Source: CAZOKH01 sp964580315 (GTDB lineage Bacteria; Chloroflexota; Anaerolineae; Anaerolineales; Anaerolineaceae). Taken from it: a DNA stretch of 64,000 nt. This document shows, one piece after another, positions 52,396 to 60,894 of the stretch (positions are counted from its first letter, which is position 1; the number at the start of each line of letters is the position of its first letter). Below the pieces are notes generated by a model, which saw nothing but the letters and a program-made list of their open reading frames with translations, searched no databases and was not told where the DNA came from. A program made the position numbers and the translations under genes. Location: positions 55,671 to 119,670 of the forward strand of contig CAZOKH010000003.1 in NCBI GenBank assembly GCA_964580315.1. The letters run 5' to 3'.

Positions 52396-53055
52396 TTAAC
52401 TCACCTTCCTGATGGCAGCCGCAAGAGCTTCGCCCACTTCTTCAATGGAGCGTGTACCGTCAATTTCACACAGCAGGTTTGCCTGCCGGTAATAGTCAAT
52501 CAACGGTGAAGTTTGCTCCAAATAAACAGCAATGCGCCGCTCTACGGTTTCGGGTTTATCGTCTTCTCTCTGGTAAAGTTCTGATCCATCCAGGTCGCAA
52601 ATTCCAGCCACCTTGGGCGGATTGAATTTTTGGTGATAAACGTGTCCCTGGGCGCGGCAGGTCCAACGCCCGCTCAAACGTTCCACCAGGTCTTCTTTTG
52701 GAACTGCAATATAGGGTACCAGGTTTACTGCGGCTCCCTTTTCGGCCAGCATGGCATCCAAAGCTTCAGCCTGCGCTGGCGTGCGGGGAAAACCATCCAG
52801 CAAAACGCCTTTTTCACAATCCGGCCGGTTAATCCGGTCGCGAATCATGGCAATGGTCAATTCATCTGGCACCAGTTCACCGCGGTCAAGGTACTGTTGC
52901 GCTTGTTTTCCCAGCGGGGTTTGCGCTTTTAAATTCTCCCGAAAAATATCACCCGATGAAACATGGGGAAGCTGGAACGTTTTGGCAATGTTTTGCGCCT
53001 GCGTCCCTTTGCCTGCACCAGGAGGACCTAACAGTACTATGATCATTTTGCTCAT
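52396..53055 (-). CDS. adk: Adenylate kinase
   Basis: 219 residues, balances ATP, ADP and AMP. P loop GPPGAGKGTQA, SSGDIFRENL, LLDGFPRTPAQAEAL and the long LID are visible. The LID has WTCRAQGHVYH and GICDLDG: of the usual four zinc ligands (C-x2-C ... C-x2-C/D) one Cys is replaced by Gln. Its ATG adjoins the secY stop, and map follows by 4 bases. Confidence 0.96.
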   Translation of the reverse strand: MSKMIIVLLGPPGAGKGTQAQNIAKTFQLPHVSSGDIFRENLKAQTPLGKQAQQYLDRGELVPDELTIAMIRDRINRPDCEKGVLLDGFPRTPAQAEALDAMLAEKGAAVNLVPYIAVPKEDLVERLSGRWTCRAQGHVYHQKFNPPKVAGICDLDGSELYQREDDKPETVERRIAVYLEQTSPLIDYYRQANLLCEIDGTRSIEEVGEALAAAIRKVS

Positions 53056-54396
53056 CTACCCTTTGATCAAACTCTCATCGTAACCATGCAGCTTCAACTC
53101 GGTATCGATGATATTGAAGGTATCACGAACCACACCCACCACAATCAGCAAGCCAGCGGCTGAAACCAGGAACATGCTCGACTGACTCAACGGCAACACC
53201 AGTCCAATCAGGTAAGGCATTACCGCCACAAAGCCCAGGAACAAGGCACCCGGCAGGGTGATGCGGCGTTGCACTTTGGTCAAATAGCGCTGAGTGGGGC
53301 CGCCGCGTGAAATGCCCGGAATCTGTGCGCCCTGTCGCTTCAAGTTTTCACCATAGTTCTGTTGTTGGAACAACACATCAGTGTAGAAGAATGTGAATAA
53401 CACAACCATGGTAAAGTAGATCAACGAATACCAGGCGCTGGTTCCACCGAACACTTTGGTCACACCAGAGGCAAAACTGGCAATCCATTCAGTCTTTGAG
53501 CTGACAAAATAGCTGGCAACAATTGCCGGAAAAGTCATGATGGACTGAGCAAAAATCAGCGGGATCATACCTGCCATGTTCACCATGAGCGGCAAATTGC
53601 TGCGCACCGGCATTGACATTCGGTTTCCAACCCGCCGGCCGGGGAATAACACCGGCACATTGCGGCGGCCTTGCTGCACAAAAACAATGGCAAAAATGGT
53701 CAGCGCCAGAATTGCCAGAACCAGCAACAGCATCCACCAGCCATTCTGCTTATCGCTTAAGATACCGACAAGGTTGGAGGGAATTTGCGACACAATACCG
53801 GAGAAAATGATCAATGACAAGCCCTGGTTCGGAATGCCGAATTCAGAAATCAATTCACCCAGCCAGATACCAAACATGGTACCGGCAATCATGCTGAGCA
53901 GAGTGGCCACCGTGGGCAGCAGGGCATCACCTGAAAAACCGAAGTTCACAATGATGGATTGCCCACCGCCAGCCAGCGAATTGAAAATGTTGATTTGACC
54001 GATCGCAGAGAGGATGGCCATGGGAACAGTTAAGATAACCGTCCAACGTTCAAGGAACTGGCGACCCTCTCTTGGATCGTCGCGCATCTTCCGCTCCAGC
54101 GCCGGAATGATCGGCACTAACAGGTTAAGAATAATTTGCGCGGTAATGTAGGGATAAACACCCATTGCCAAAATTGAAAAGTTTGAAACCGTACCGCCAG
54201 ACAATAGGTCCAGCAGGCTGAACAGGTTTCCGGCTGCGCCGCCCGATTGCGATAAAGCCCTTAACACTTCTCGATTAAGTCCTGGAACCGGCACATTGGA
54301 TGCAAAGCGGTAGATCGCCAGTAAAAGTATGGTGATCAACAACTTTTTCCGAATGTCTTCCGATTTCCATAGAAAACGCCAGGCCGATCGCTTCAT
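53056..54396 (-). CDS. secY: Protein translocase subunit SecY
   Basis: 446 residues with ten membrane helices forming the Sec channel. GLNREVLRALSQSG, the plug region LFSLLDLLSGGTVSNFSIL, the VQQGRRNVPVLFPGRRVG loop and the cytoplasmic LKRQGAQIPGISRGGPTQRYL are conserved. Placed between rplO and adk as in most spc operons. Confidence 0.97.
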   Translation of the reverse strand: MKRSAWRFLWKSEDIRKKLLITILLLAIYRFASNVPVPGLNREVLRALSQSGGAAGNLFSLLDLLSGGTVSNFSILAMGVYPYITAQIILNLLVPIIPALERKMRDDPREGRQFLERWTVILTVPMAILSAIGQINIFNSLAGGGQSIIVNFGFSGDALLPTVATLLSMIAGTMFGIWLGELISEFGIPNQGLSLIIFSGIVSQIPSNLVGILSDKQNGWWMLLLVLAILALTIFAIVFVQQGRRNVPVLFPGRRVGNRMSMPVRSNLPLMVNMAGMIPLIFAQSIMTFPAIVASYFVSSKTEWIASFASGVTKVFGGTSAWYSLIYFTMVVLFTFFYTDVLFQQQNYGENLKRQGAQIPGISRGGPTQRYLTKVQRRITLPGALFLGFVAVMPYLIGLVLPLSQSSMFLVSAAGLLIVVGVVRDTFNIIDTELKLHGYDESLIKG

Positions 54397-54411
54397 GCGA
54401 AGGTCTCCTTG

Positions 54412-54876
54412 TTAATCAATAGCGAATGGAATGATTTCAACGCTGCCGCCAGCCGCTTCAATTTTAGACTGGGCGCTTTTCGTAACACGGTGGGCTTTCA
54501 CCTTCAAAGGAACATTCACTTCCCCTCGACCAAGAATGACCACAGGGTTGTTTTTCTTCCCTAGCATTTTCTCATCTTTGAGAACCTCGGGTGAAACTTC
54601 ACTGTTGGCAGAAAAACGATCAAGCTGCGCTAAGTTAATTTCGTTATATTCAACCTGGTTCGGCGGGGTGAAGCCTTCACCACGCATGAACGGCAGGCGG
54701 CGGTAGAAAGGCAGGTTACCACCCTGGCGATAGATGTTCCCACCCGTACCCGAGCGAGAACCTTCGCCTTTGGTGCCGCGACCGGCTGTTTTTCCACGGC
54801 CCGCTGAAATACCGCGTCCAACACGGATGCGTTTTTTCTTTGCGCCTTCATTGGGCATCAGATCATGCAACTTCAT
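54412..54876 (-). CDS. rplO: Ribosomal protein L15
   Basis: 154-residue late-assembling 50S protein. KKKRIRVGRGISAGRGKTAGRGTKG with a Gly/Arg-rich N-terminus, GGNLPFYRRLPFMRGEGF, and the C-terminal LKVKAHRVTKSAQSKIEAAGG block. Confidence 0.97.
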   Translation of the reverse strand: MKLHDLMPNEGAKKKRIRVGRGISAGRGKTAGRGTKGEGSRSGTGGNIYRQGGNLPFYRRLPFMRGEGFTPPNQVEYNEINLAQLDRFSANSEVSPEVLKDEKMLGKKNNPVVILGRGEVNVPLKVKAHRVTKSAQSKIEAAGGSVEIIPFAID

Positions 54877-54884
54877 TTCTGCAC

Positions 54885-55082
54885 CTATTCTTCTATCCGG
54901 ATCAGATGGTTAATCTTCGCCAGCATACCGCGCAACGCGGGTGTGTCCAACTGTTCCACAGTCTGGTTCAATCGGCGCAATCCCAACGCCTGCGCTGTTG
55001 CTTTATGTCTTTTTGAATATCCAATTACGCTTCTTACCAGGGTAACACGTAATTTTTTTTCAGTCAGTTCTTTTTTAGCCAT
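54885..55082 (-). CDS. rpmD: Ribosomal protein L30
   Basis: 65-residue 50S protein: LRVTLVRSVIGYSKRHKATA, LGLRRLNQTVEQLDTPALRGM. Its start overlaps the rpsE stop by 8 bases. Confidence 0.95.
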   Translation of the reverse strand: MAKKELTEKKLRVTLVRSVIGYSKRHKATAQALGLRRLNQTVEQLDTPALRGMLAKINHLIRIEE

Positions 55083-55611
55083 GTTTCCTCCGTTCCCAGA
55101 AGGGCAGCAATTCTTCCGGCGATTTGCCGCGGCGAGCTGCTTCTTCTTGCGGAGACTTCAATTGTTCCAGAGCTAAAAAGGTGGCTTTCACAACATTCAA
55201 AACGTTGGCGCTGCCCATTGATTTGGTCAAAATATCATGTACACCGACGGCCTCAAGCACAGCACGAACGCTACCACCAGCAATAACGCCGGTTCCTGCT
55301 GAAGCAGGTTTCAACAACACACGGGCGCCAGCCAGTTTGCCGTTCACCTCGTGCGGAATTGTGGTGCCGTACAAATAGACCTTGCGCATGTTCTTGCGGG
55401 CGCGTTCGCTCGCCTTACGCATGGCATCGGGTACCGCATTGGCTTTGCCAACTCCCAGGCCTACTTTTCCGTTGTTGTCACCCACAACCACCGACACGCG
55501 GAATTGAAAGCGGCGACCACCTTTTACCACTTTAGCTACACGCGCAATCTCGATTACGCGTTCGTCAAGTTGATCTTCCAAAGATTGAAATTCCATCTTT
55601 TGCATCGACAT
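55075..55611 (-). CDS. rpsE: Ribosomal protein S5
   Basis: 178-residue decoding-accuracy protein. ERVIEIARVAKVVKGGRRFQFRV dsRNA-binding block, GLGVGKANAVPDAMRKASERA, and the GTGVIAGGSVRAVLEAVGVHDIL domain. Normal length. Confidence 0.97.
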   Translation of the reverse strand: MSMQKMEFQSLEDQLDERVIEIARVAKVVKGGRRFQFRVSVVVGDNNGKVGLGVGKANAVPDAMRKASERARKNMRKVYLYGTTIPHEVNGKLAGARVLLKPASAGTGVIAGGSVRAVLEAVGVHDILTKSMGSANVLNVVKATFLALEQLKSPQEEAARRGKSPEELLPFWERRKHG

Positions 55612-55646
55612 AGTTTTCGGTCCTCTTTTTCTTCGTCAGCCTTGGC

Positions 55647-56012
55647 CTAGAAATCTAAGCCTGCTTCGCGGGCGGCGTCTGCCAGGGCTTTCACTCTGCC
55701 GATGTACTTGTATCCACCGCGGTCAAAAACCACTTTTTGGACACCTTTTTCCTTGGCACGCTCAGCCAGCAATTGCCCAACTTTGCCAGCCGCTTCGGTC
55801 TTCTTCAAGCCCTCCACTTTTACACGCAAATCGCGGTCGATGGTGGATGCCGCTGCCAGAGTGCAGCCTGCCTCGTCGTCAATCAACTGGGCATATATTT
55901 CGGACAAGCTCTTGAAAACGCACAAGCGGGGGCATTCAGGCGTTCCGAAAACGTTCTTCCGCACGCGGCGGTGCCGTTTTAATCTTTGTTCGTTTCGATT
56001 AATTCTCGCCAT
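55647..56012 (-). CDS. rplR: Ribosomal protein L18
   Basis: 121-residue 5S rRNA-binding protein: RHRRVRKNVFGTPECPRLCVFKS, and VVFDRGGYKYIGRVKALADAAREAGLDF at the C-terminus. Confidence 0.97.
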   Translation of the reverse strand: MARINRNEQRLKRHRRVRKNVFGTPECPRLCVFKSLSEIYAQLIDDEAGCTLAAASTIDRDLRVKVEGLKKTEAAGKVGQLLAERAKEKGVQKVVFDRGGYKYIGRVKALADAAREAGLDF

Positions 56013-56026
56013 AACCCATCACCTTA

Positions 56027-56572
56027 CTAACCAGCTTTACCGGCTTTACCAGATTTGCGGCGGACATGTTCGCCCAGATATCGAATCCCTTTGCCTTTAT
56101 ACGGCTCGGGAGGCCGAACTTTGCGAATGTCAGCAGCAACCTGACCAACCAATTCTTTATCGCTTCCATGAACAAACACCTGACGTGTTTTGGCATCAGC
56201 GTCATATGAGATACCCTCAGGCGGATCAAACACTACCGGATGTGAGTAACCAACATGCAACACCAGTTTATTTCCGTCCATTTCAGCACGATAACCAACG
56301 CCTTGAATTTCGAGCGTCTTTGTGAAACCGGTGCTCACACCGGTTACCATGTTATAAACCAAAGCCCGTGTGGTGCCATGCAAAGCGCGCGCAAGAGGTT
56401 CGTCAGAAGCCCGTGTTACCACAAGCTGCTGACCTTCCATTGCAATTGAAACCTGCGGTAAAAATGTGCGGTTCATTTCGCCTTTTGGGCCTTTCACTCG
56501 CAAATCATTGCCTTTGATTTCAACTTCAACGCCTGCAGGGACATTCACTGGCATTTTTCCGATTCGAGACAC
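56027..56572 (-). CDS. rplF: Ribosomal protein L6
   Basis: 181-residue protein with two similar domains near the factor-binding centre. SRIGKMPVNVPAGVEV at the start and RKVRPPEPYKGKGIRYLGEHVRRKSGKA near the end. Confidence 0.97.
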   Translation of the reverse strand: MSRIGKMPVNVPAGVEVEIKGNDLRVKGPKGEMNRTFLPQVSIAMEGQQLVVTRASDEPLARALHGTTRALVYNMVTGVSTGFTKTLEIQGVGYRAEMDGNKLVLHVGYSHPVVFDPPEGISYDADAKTRQVFVHGSDKELVGQVAADIRKVRPPEPYKGKGIRYLGEHVRRKSGKAGKAG

Positions 56573-56596
56573 AGTTAAACCTCCTTGCCCTCTGGG

Positions 56597-57010
56597 TTAC
56601 CAGACCTTGCAGAGAATCTCGCCGCCAACACCAACCTGGCGTGCGCGTTTATCAGTCATCACACCCTTCGGTGTTGAAAGGATAGCAATACCCATCCCAG
56701 AAAGAATCCAGGGAATATCTTGCTTGCGCGTATAAACCCGTCGTCCTGGGCGGCTAACACGTTCCATGCGTGTGATAACCGAGCGGCGCTCACGACGATC
56801 GCCCACATACTTGATCTGCAGGCGTAGCACTTTTTGCACTGAGTTTTCAACCTCAGCTTCTTCATAGCTGCTGATGAAGCCCTCTTCTTTCAGAATGCGG
56901 GCTATTTCAACTTTCAGCTTTGAACTTGGCATCGCGACCACCGATTTTCCGGTCATTACCGCATTGCGGATGCGCGTCAACATATCAGCAATTGGATCAT
57001 TTACACTCAT
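56597..57010 (-). CDS. rpsH: Ribosomal protein S8
   Basis: 137-residue 16S-binding protein. DPIADMLTRIRNAVMTGKSVV and the C-terminal GIAILSTPKGVMTDKRARQVGVGGEILCKVW. GGAGG is 7 bases before ATG 57010; the longer upstream frame is not S8-like. Confidence 0.96.
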   Translation of the reverse strand: MSVNDPIADMLTRIRNAVMTGKSVVAMPSSKLKVEIARILKEEGFISSYEEAEVENSVQKVLRLQIKYVGDRRERRSVITRMERVSRPGRRVYTRKQDIPWILSGMGIAILSTPKGVMTDKRARQVGVGGEILCKVW

Positions 57011-57029
57011 TATCATACCTCCAGGCGTT

Positions 57030-57212
57030 TTACCAGGACGACTTTCGCACGCCGGGGATTTCACCCTTAAGGGCCAGCTCACGGAAGCAAATACGGCACA
57101 AGCCAAACCGACGCAGGTATCCACGCGGACGACCGCATATTTTGCAGCGATTCCGCACCTGTGAAGGATGCTTCCTTCTTAATTCACGGTAATACATGCA
57201 CTTTTTTGCCAT
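57030..57212 (-). CDS. rpsN: Ribosomal protein S14, zinc-binding short form
   Basis: 60-residue type Z S14 of the 30S head. CKICGRPRGYLRRFGLCRICF carries the two CxxC zinc pairs. Confidence 0.96.
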   Translation of the reverse strand: MAKKCMYYRELRRKHPSQVRNRCKICGRPRGYLRRFGLCRICFRELALKGEIPGVRKSSW

Positions 57213-57214
57213 AA

Positions 57215-57757
57215 TTAACCCTTCCTAAAAGGCATCCCCAGCATAGTAAGCAGCGCAGACGCCTGATCGTCATTTGGTGCCGTTGTCACAATGGTCACTT
57301 CCATGCCCCGGATTTTGTCAATTTTGTCATATTCAATTTCCGGGAAAATCAATTGCTCGCGCAAACCCAGGGTGTAATTACCACGACCATCAAAAGCATT
57401 CGGTGAAATGCCGCGAAAGTCACGCACACGGGGCAACACAATATTGATGAGACGGTCTAAGAACGCCCACATGCGGTCTCCACGTAAAGTCACCTTGGTG
57501 CCAATTTGGCGGCCTTCGCGCAATTTGAAATTCGCAATGCTTTTGCGCGCACTGGTGATGATGGGTTTCTGCCCGGTGATAATGGCCACATCTCCGGTTG
57601 CTGCTTCCAGAGCCTTAGGATTATCCATGGCTTCACCCAACCCGATATTTACGACCACTTTTTCAATTCGCGGAATCTGCATTACATTTTTCAATCCCAG
57701 CGATTTGAGTAAAGCGGGTGCTACTTCTTTTGAGTACTTCTCTTTCATTACATTCAT
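57215..57757 (-). CDS. rplE: Ribosomal protein L5
   Basis: 180-residue 5S-binding protein contacting P-site tRNA. NVMQIPRIEKVVVNIGLGEA, TGQKPIITSARKSIANFKLREG, GVTLRGDRMWAFLDRLI-like block and GLREQLIFPEIEYDKID. GGAG is 7 bases upstream of ATG 57757. Confidence 0.97.
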   Translation of the reverse strand: MNVMKEKYSKEVAPALLKSLGLKNVMQIPRIEKVVVNIGLGEAMDNPKALEAATGDVAIITGQKPIITSARKSIANFKLREGRQIGTKVTLRGDRMWAFLDRLINIVLPRVRDFRGISPNAFDGRGNYTLGLREQLIFPEIEYDKIDKIRGMEVTIVTTAPNDDQASALLTMLGMPFRKG

Positions 57758-57777
57758 CTCAACGCTCCGGGCGAGAT

Positions 57778-58113
57778 TTATTCATCAATCAGTGCCTGAC
57801 ATTTTTTGCAGACACGTTGGACTTTTTCGTCATCACGAACCAGCGCCACGCGCGTTGTTTTATTGCACTTCGGGCAGACCAGCATAACATTGGAAATATC
57901 CATCGGTCCTTCGAAACGCACTTTTCCGGGAGTGATGGTGCGGCCTTCAGACTGCACCTGGCGTTGATGCTTGGTTCGCATATTGACTCCCTGAACAACA
58001 ACACGATTCTTCTCGGGGAGGACTTTGATAACCTCTCCACGCTTTCCAATTTCTTCTGACTTGGCGCAGCAAATCACTTCGACCTGATCGCCTTTGCGAA
58101 TTTTTACATTCAT
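57778..58113 (-). CDS. rplX: Ribosomal protein L24
   Basis: 111-residue assembly initiator of the 50S. KOW motif region KIRKGDQVEVICCAKSEEIGKRGEV, then VVVQGVNMRTKHQR. The C-terminal CPKCNKTTRVA... and CKKCQ give two CxxC pairs, the zinc-ribbon-like tail seen in many bacterial L24. Confidence 0.96.
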   Translation of the reverse strand: MNVKIRKGDQVEVICCAKSEEIGKRGEVIKVLPEKNRVVVQGVNMRTKHQRQVQSEGRTITPGKVRFEGPMDISNVMLVCPKCNKTTRVALVRDDEKVQRVCKKCQALIDE

Positions 58114-58137
58114 GGCTTTGCTCCTATCATCTCCATC

Positions 58138-58509
58138 CTACAGCACTTCAGGCGCCAGAGAAATGATTTTCATGAAACCCTTCTCACGCAATTCGCGAGC
58201 AACCGGTCCAAAAATACGTGTACCTTTGGGGTTCGAGCCATCAGTGTCCAGAATCACGGCGGCATTATCGTCAAAGCGGATGGTTGATCCATCTTCACGG
58301 CGCCATTCTTTTGCACAGCGCACAATCACAGCTTTAACAATTTCGCTTTTCTTGATTGATCCCTGCGGTGCAGCATGTTTCACTGTGGCAACCACCACAT
58401 CACCCACCGCACCATAACGGCGCTTCGAGCCACCCGTTACATGGATCACCAAAATTTCACGCGCCCCGGTGTTATCCGCTACTTTCAATCGGGATTCTTG
58501 CTGAATCAT
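58138..58509 (-). CDS. rplN: Ribosomal protein L14
   Basis: 123-residue 50S protein at the subunit bridge. MIQQESRLKVADNTGAREILVI, GDVVVATVKHAAPQG and RIFGPVARELREKGFMKIISLAPEVL. Confidence 0.97.
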   Translation of the reverse strand: MIQQESRLKVADNTGAREILVIHVTGGSKRRYGAVGDVVVATVKHAAPQGSIKKSEIVKAVIVRCAKEWRREDGSTIRFDDNAAVILDTDGSNPKGTRIFGPVARELREKGFMKIISLAPEVL

Positions 58510-58512
58510 GGC

Positions 58513-58779
58513 TTAGGCTCCTTCTTCCTCAGACTCGCCCAGGCGCTTCACGATTTGTTGCACAACCCAGCGCTTTTCTTTCGAAAGCGGGCGTGATTCA
58601 ACAATCTCAACAACATCGCCCATTTTGCAGCCCAGTTCGTCGTGTGCTTTAACCCGGTGATAATCATGCACCACTTTTTTGTAAAGCGGGTGGCGATATG
58701 TGCGGGCAATTTCTACCACAACGGTTTTTTCCATTTTGTCGCTTTTCACGACACCATTCATACGTCGACGAGTATTCAT
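58513..58779 (-). CDS. rpsQ: Ribosomal protein S17
   Basis: 88-residue OB-fold 16S-binding protein: GVVKSDKMEKTVVVEI, HPLYKKVVHDYHRVKAHDE and GDVVEIVESRPLSKEKRWVV. 3 bases upstream of rplN. Confidence 0.96.
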   Translation of the reverse strand: MNTRRRMNGVVKSDKMEKTVVVEIARTYRHPLYKKVVHDYHRVKAHDELGCKMGDVVEIVESRPLSKEKRWVVQQIVKRLGESEEEGA

Positions 58780-58791
58780 CTATCACCTTCC

Positions 58792-58989
58792 TTACGATTC
58801 TGCATTTTCGCGCTCGCGCAGAATGGTCTGAAAGCGAGCAATATCCCGCCGGGTGCGTTTAAGACTGCTGGTGTCAGTTAGCTGACCGGTCACAACTTGG
58901 AAACGCAGGTTCATCATTTCCTGGCGGGCATCTGCCAGTTTCGCTTTGACCTCATCATTACTCATAACACGAACTTCTGATGTTTTCAT
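58792..58989 (-). CDS. rpmC: Ribosomal protein L29
   Basis: 65-residue helical hairpin at the tunnel exit, docking site for SRP and trigger factor: EVKAKLADARQEMMNLRFQ and RRDIARFQTILRERE. Overlaps the rplP stop by 4 bases. Confidence 0.95.
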   Translation of the reverse strand: MKTSEVRVMSNDEVKAKLADARQEMMNLRFQVVTGQLTDTSSLKRTRRDIARFQTILRERENAES

Positions 58990-59417
58990 TCCTGCACTTC
59001 TCCTACCAGGTCTTCACGGGTGATCACTTTGGTTTTGATTGAGAATTTGTAGGCAGCCTGTTTCAAAGCCTCAATAGCCACATCGGTTGGCAAACCACCA
59101 ATCTCAAGCATAACCCGACCAGGTTTCACAACTGCCACCCAGTATTCCACATTTCCCTTACCTTTACCCATACGAGTCTCAGGTGGACGGTGGGTGTACG
59201 GTTTGTCGGGGAAGATGCGCACCCATAATTTTCCACGACGGCGCATGGAGCGAACCACAGCACGCCGGGCGGCTTCAATCTGGCGGGCCGAAACCCAACC
59301 GGGTTCCAGTGCCTGCAAGCCATATTCGCCGAAATCAATTTCAGCACCGCGCAGGGCTTTACCGCGCATTCGACCGCGCTGCATTTTACGATACTTGACA
59401 CGCTTTGGCATCAACAT
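58986..59417 (-). CDS. rplP: Ribosomal protein L16
   Basis: 143-residue protein at the A-site tRNA elbow. MLMPKRVKYRKMQRGRMRG at the start chosen (59417, GAGGG 7 bases upstream) and RIFPDKPYTHRPPETRMGKGKG. Confidence 0.96.
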   Translation of the reverse strand: MLMPKRVKYRKMQRGRMRGKALRGAEIDFGEYGLQALEPGWVSARQIEAARRAVVRSMRRRGKLWVRIFPDKPYTHRPPETRMGKGKGNVEYWVAVVKPGRVMLEIGGLPTDVAIEALKQAAYKFSIKTKVITREDLVGEVQE

Positions 59418-59458
59418 AGTCATACCCTCACTTGTTCAAACGCTTTAGGCCACATCAG

Positions 59459-60136
59459 CTATTCGCTGACGTACACGCCTTCAGTCGCCTGGACTTTTTC
59501 TTCTGTTTCCGGTAAAACTTCACCTTTATAGATCCACACCTTGATGCCAATTTTGCCATAGGTGGTCAACGCTTCTGCTCTGGCGAAGTCGATATCAGCG
59601 CGCAATGTTTGCAGCGGAACACGACCTTCGCGCAGCCAAACAGTACGAGCCATTTCAGCGCCGCTTAAACGCCCACCAACCTGAATTTTTACACCCAGCG
59701 CTCCCTGGCGCATGGCCTGCTGGATGGCGCGTTTCATGGCGCGGCGGTAACTGACACGCCGTTCAATTTGACCGGCAATGTTTTTGGCAACCAGAATGGA
59801 TTCCAAATCGGGCGATTTGATCTCTCGAATTTCAAGATCAATTTTCTTGCCTGTCAAGGCTTCCAGTGTCTGGCGGATATGTTTGACAGTTTCGCCTTTA
59901 CGGCCAATCAAAATACCCGGTTTTGCGGTGTGAACAACAACTTTCACCTTTCCAGGGAAACGTTCCACCTCAGCCTGAGAAACCCCTGCCCGGTCTGTTT
60001 CTTTGAAAATCAATTTACGGATTTCAAAATCCTGGTGCAGTTGATCAACATATTCAGCACCTTCGGCGAACCAGCGCCCGCCCCAGGGCTTGTTGATATT
60101 GAGACGAAATCCTACCGGATGAACTTTACGACCCAT
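59459..60136 (-). CDS. rpsC: Ribosomal protein S3
   Basis: 225-residue protein of the mRNA entry channel. GRKVHPVGFRLNINKPWGG, KH domain with GILIGRKGETVKHIRQTL, and C-terminal GRLSGAEMARTVWLREGRVPL. Followed by rplP with about 40 bases between. Confidence 0.97.
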   Translation of the reverse strand: MGRKVHPVGFRLNINKPWGGRWFAEGAEYVDQLHQDFEIRKLIFKETDRAGVSQAEVERFPGKVKVVVHTAKPGILIGRKGETVKHIRQTLEALTGKKIDLEIREIKSPDLESILVAKNIAGQIERRVSYRRAMKRAIQQAMRQGALGVKIQVGGRLSGAEMARTVWLREGRVPLQTLRADIDFARAEALTTYGKIGIKVWIYKGEVLPETEEKVQATEGVYVSE

Positions 60137-60210
60137 ATGATCTCCTGGTATCTCTTTTTCTCACACTCACATTTCAGTACCGAAGTACTTTCAATCAGAG
60201 TGTTCTCCTT

Positions 60211-60552
60211 TTACCCTCGCTCGCGCAAGACAATCGAAATATGCGATGTTCGGCGCAAAATCGGTTTGAAACGACCGCGTGCACCAAATCGCCGCCAACG
60301 GCGAGTGCGACCTTCGTCAGCCGTAATCTCAGACACCAACAGGTTGTCACGGCTAAGTCCAAAATTCTCTTCCGCATTCGCAATGGCTGACACCAGCAAC
60401 TTGCGCACCTGGCGCGAAGCCGCCTGCGGCATAAACTGAAGCAAGCCTAAGGCCTCAACTGCTTTCTTGCCGCGCACCGCATCGATCACCAGACGAACTT
60501 TCTGGGCAGATATTCCGCAGTTTCGAAGATGTGCATTTACATCAGTCGCCAT
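60211..60552 (-). CDS. rplV: Ribosomal protein L22
   Basis: 113-residue tunnel-lining protein. AHLRNCGISAQKVRLVIDAVRGK at the start and GRTRRWRRFGARGRFKPILRRTSHISIVL containing the tunnel loop. Confidence 0.97.
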   Translation of the reverse strand: MATDVNAHLRNCGISAQKVRLVIDAVRGKKAVEALGLLQFMPQAASRQVRKLLVSAIANAEENFGLSRDNLLVSEITADEGRTRRWRRFGARGRFKPILRRTSHISIVLRERG

Positions 60553-60555
60553 GGT

Positions 60556-60831
60556 TTACCTCTTTGTGGCTTTCTCTGCAAGATGCCCGCGGAAATGACG
60601 TGTGGGTGCAAATTCACCCAGACGATGACCAACCATGTTTTCGGTTACATAGATCGGTACGTGCCGTCGACCATCATGCACTGCAACAGTATGCCCTACC
60701 ATCTGGGGGAAAATCGTGCTCGCCCTGCTCCAGGTGCGAATCACCTTCTTTTCTCCACGGGCATTCATTTCTTCAATTTTTTTCAACAGCTTGGGCGCTA
60801 CAAACGGCCCTTTTTTCAGCGATCGTGACAT
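60556..60831 (-). CDS. rpsS: Ribosomal protein S19
   Basis: 91-residue 30S head protein. SRSLKKGPFVAPKLLKKIEEM and MVGHTVAVHDGRRHVPIYVTENMVGH. Start 60831 has GAGGGA 8 bases upstream. Confidence 0.97.
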   Translation of the reverse strand: MSRSLKKGPFVAPKLLKKIEEMNARGEKKVIRTWSRASTIFPQMVGHTVAVHDGRRHVPIYVTENMVGHRLGEFAPTRHFRGHLAEKATKR

Positions 60832-60894
60832 GTTTTCGTCCCTCTCTCGCTCCAACTAATCCTAACGAATTCTTTCAACCATGTCATCCGCATG

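Noticed and set aside
55702..56325. 207-codon plus-strand frame across rplR and rplF
   Set aside because: Antisense to two ribosomal protein genes; shadow frame.
59768..60439. 223-codon plus-strand frame across rpsC and rplV
   Set aside because: Antisense to ribosomal protein genes; shadow frame.
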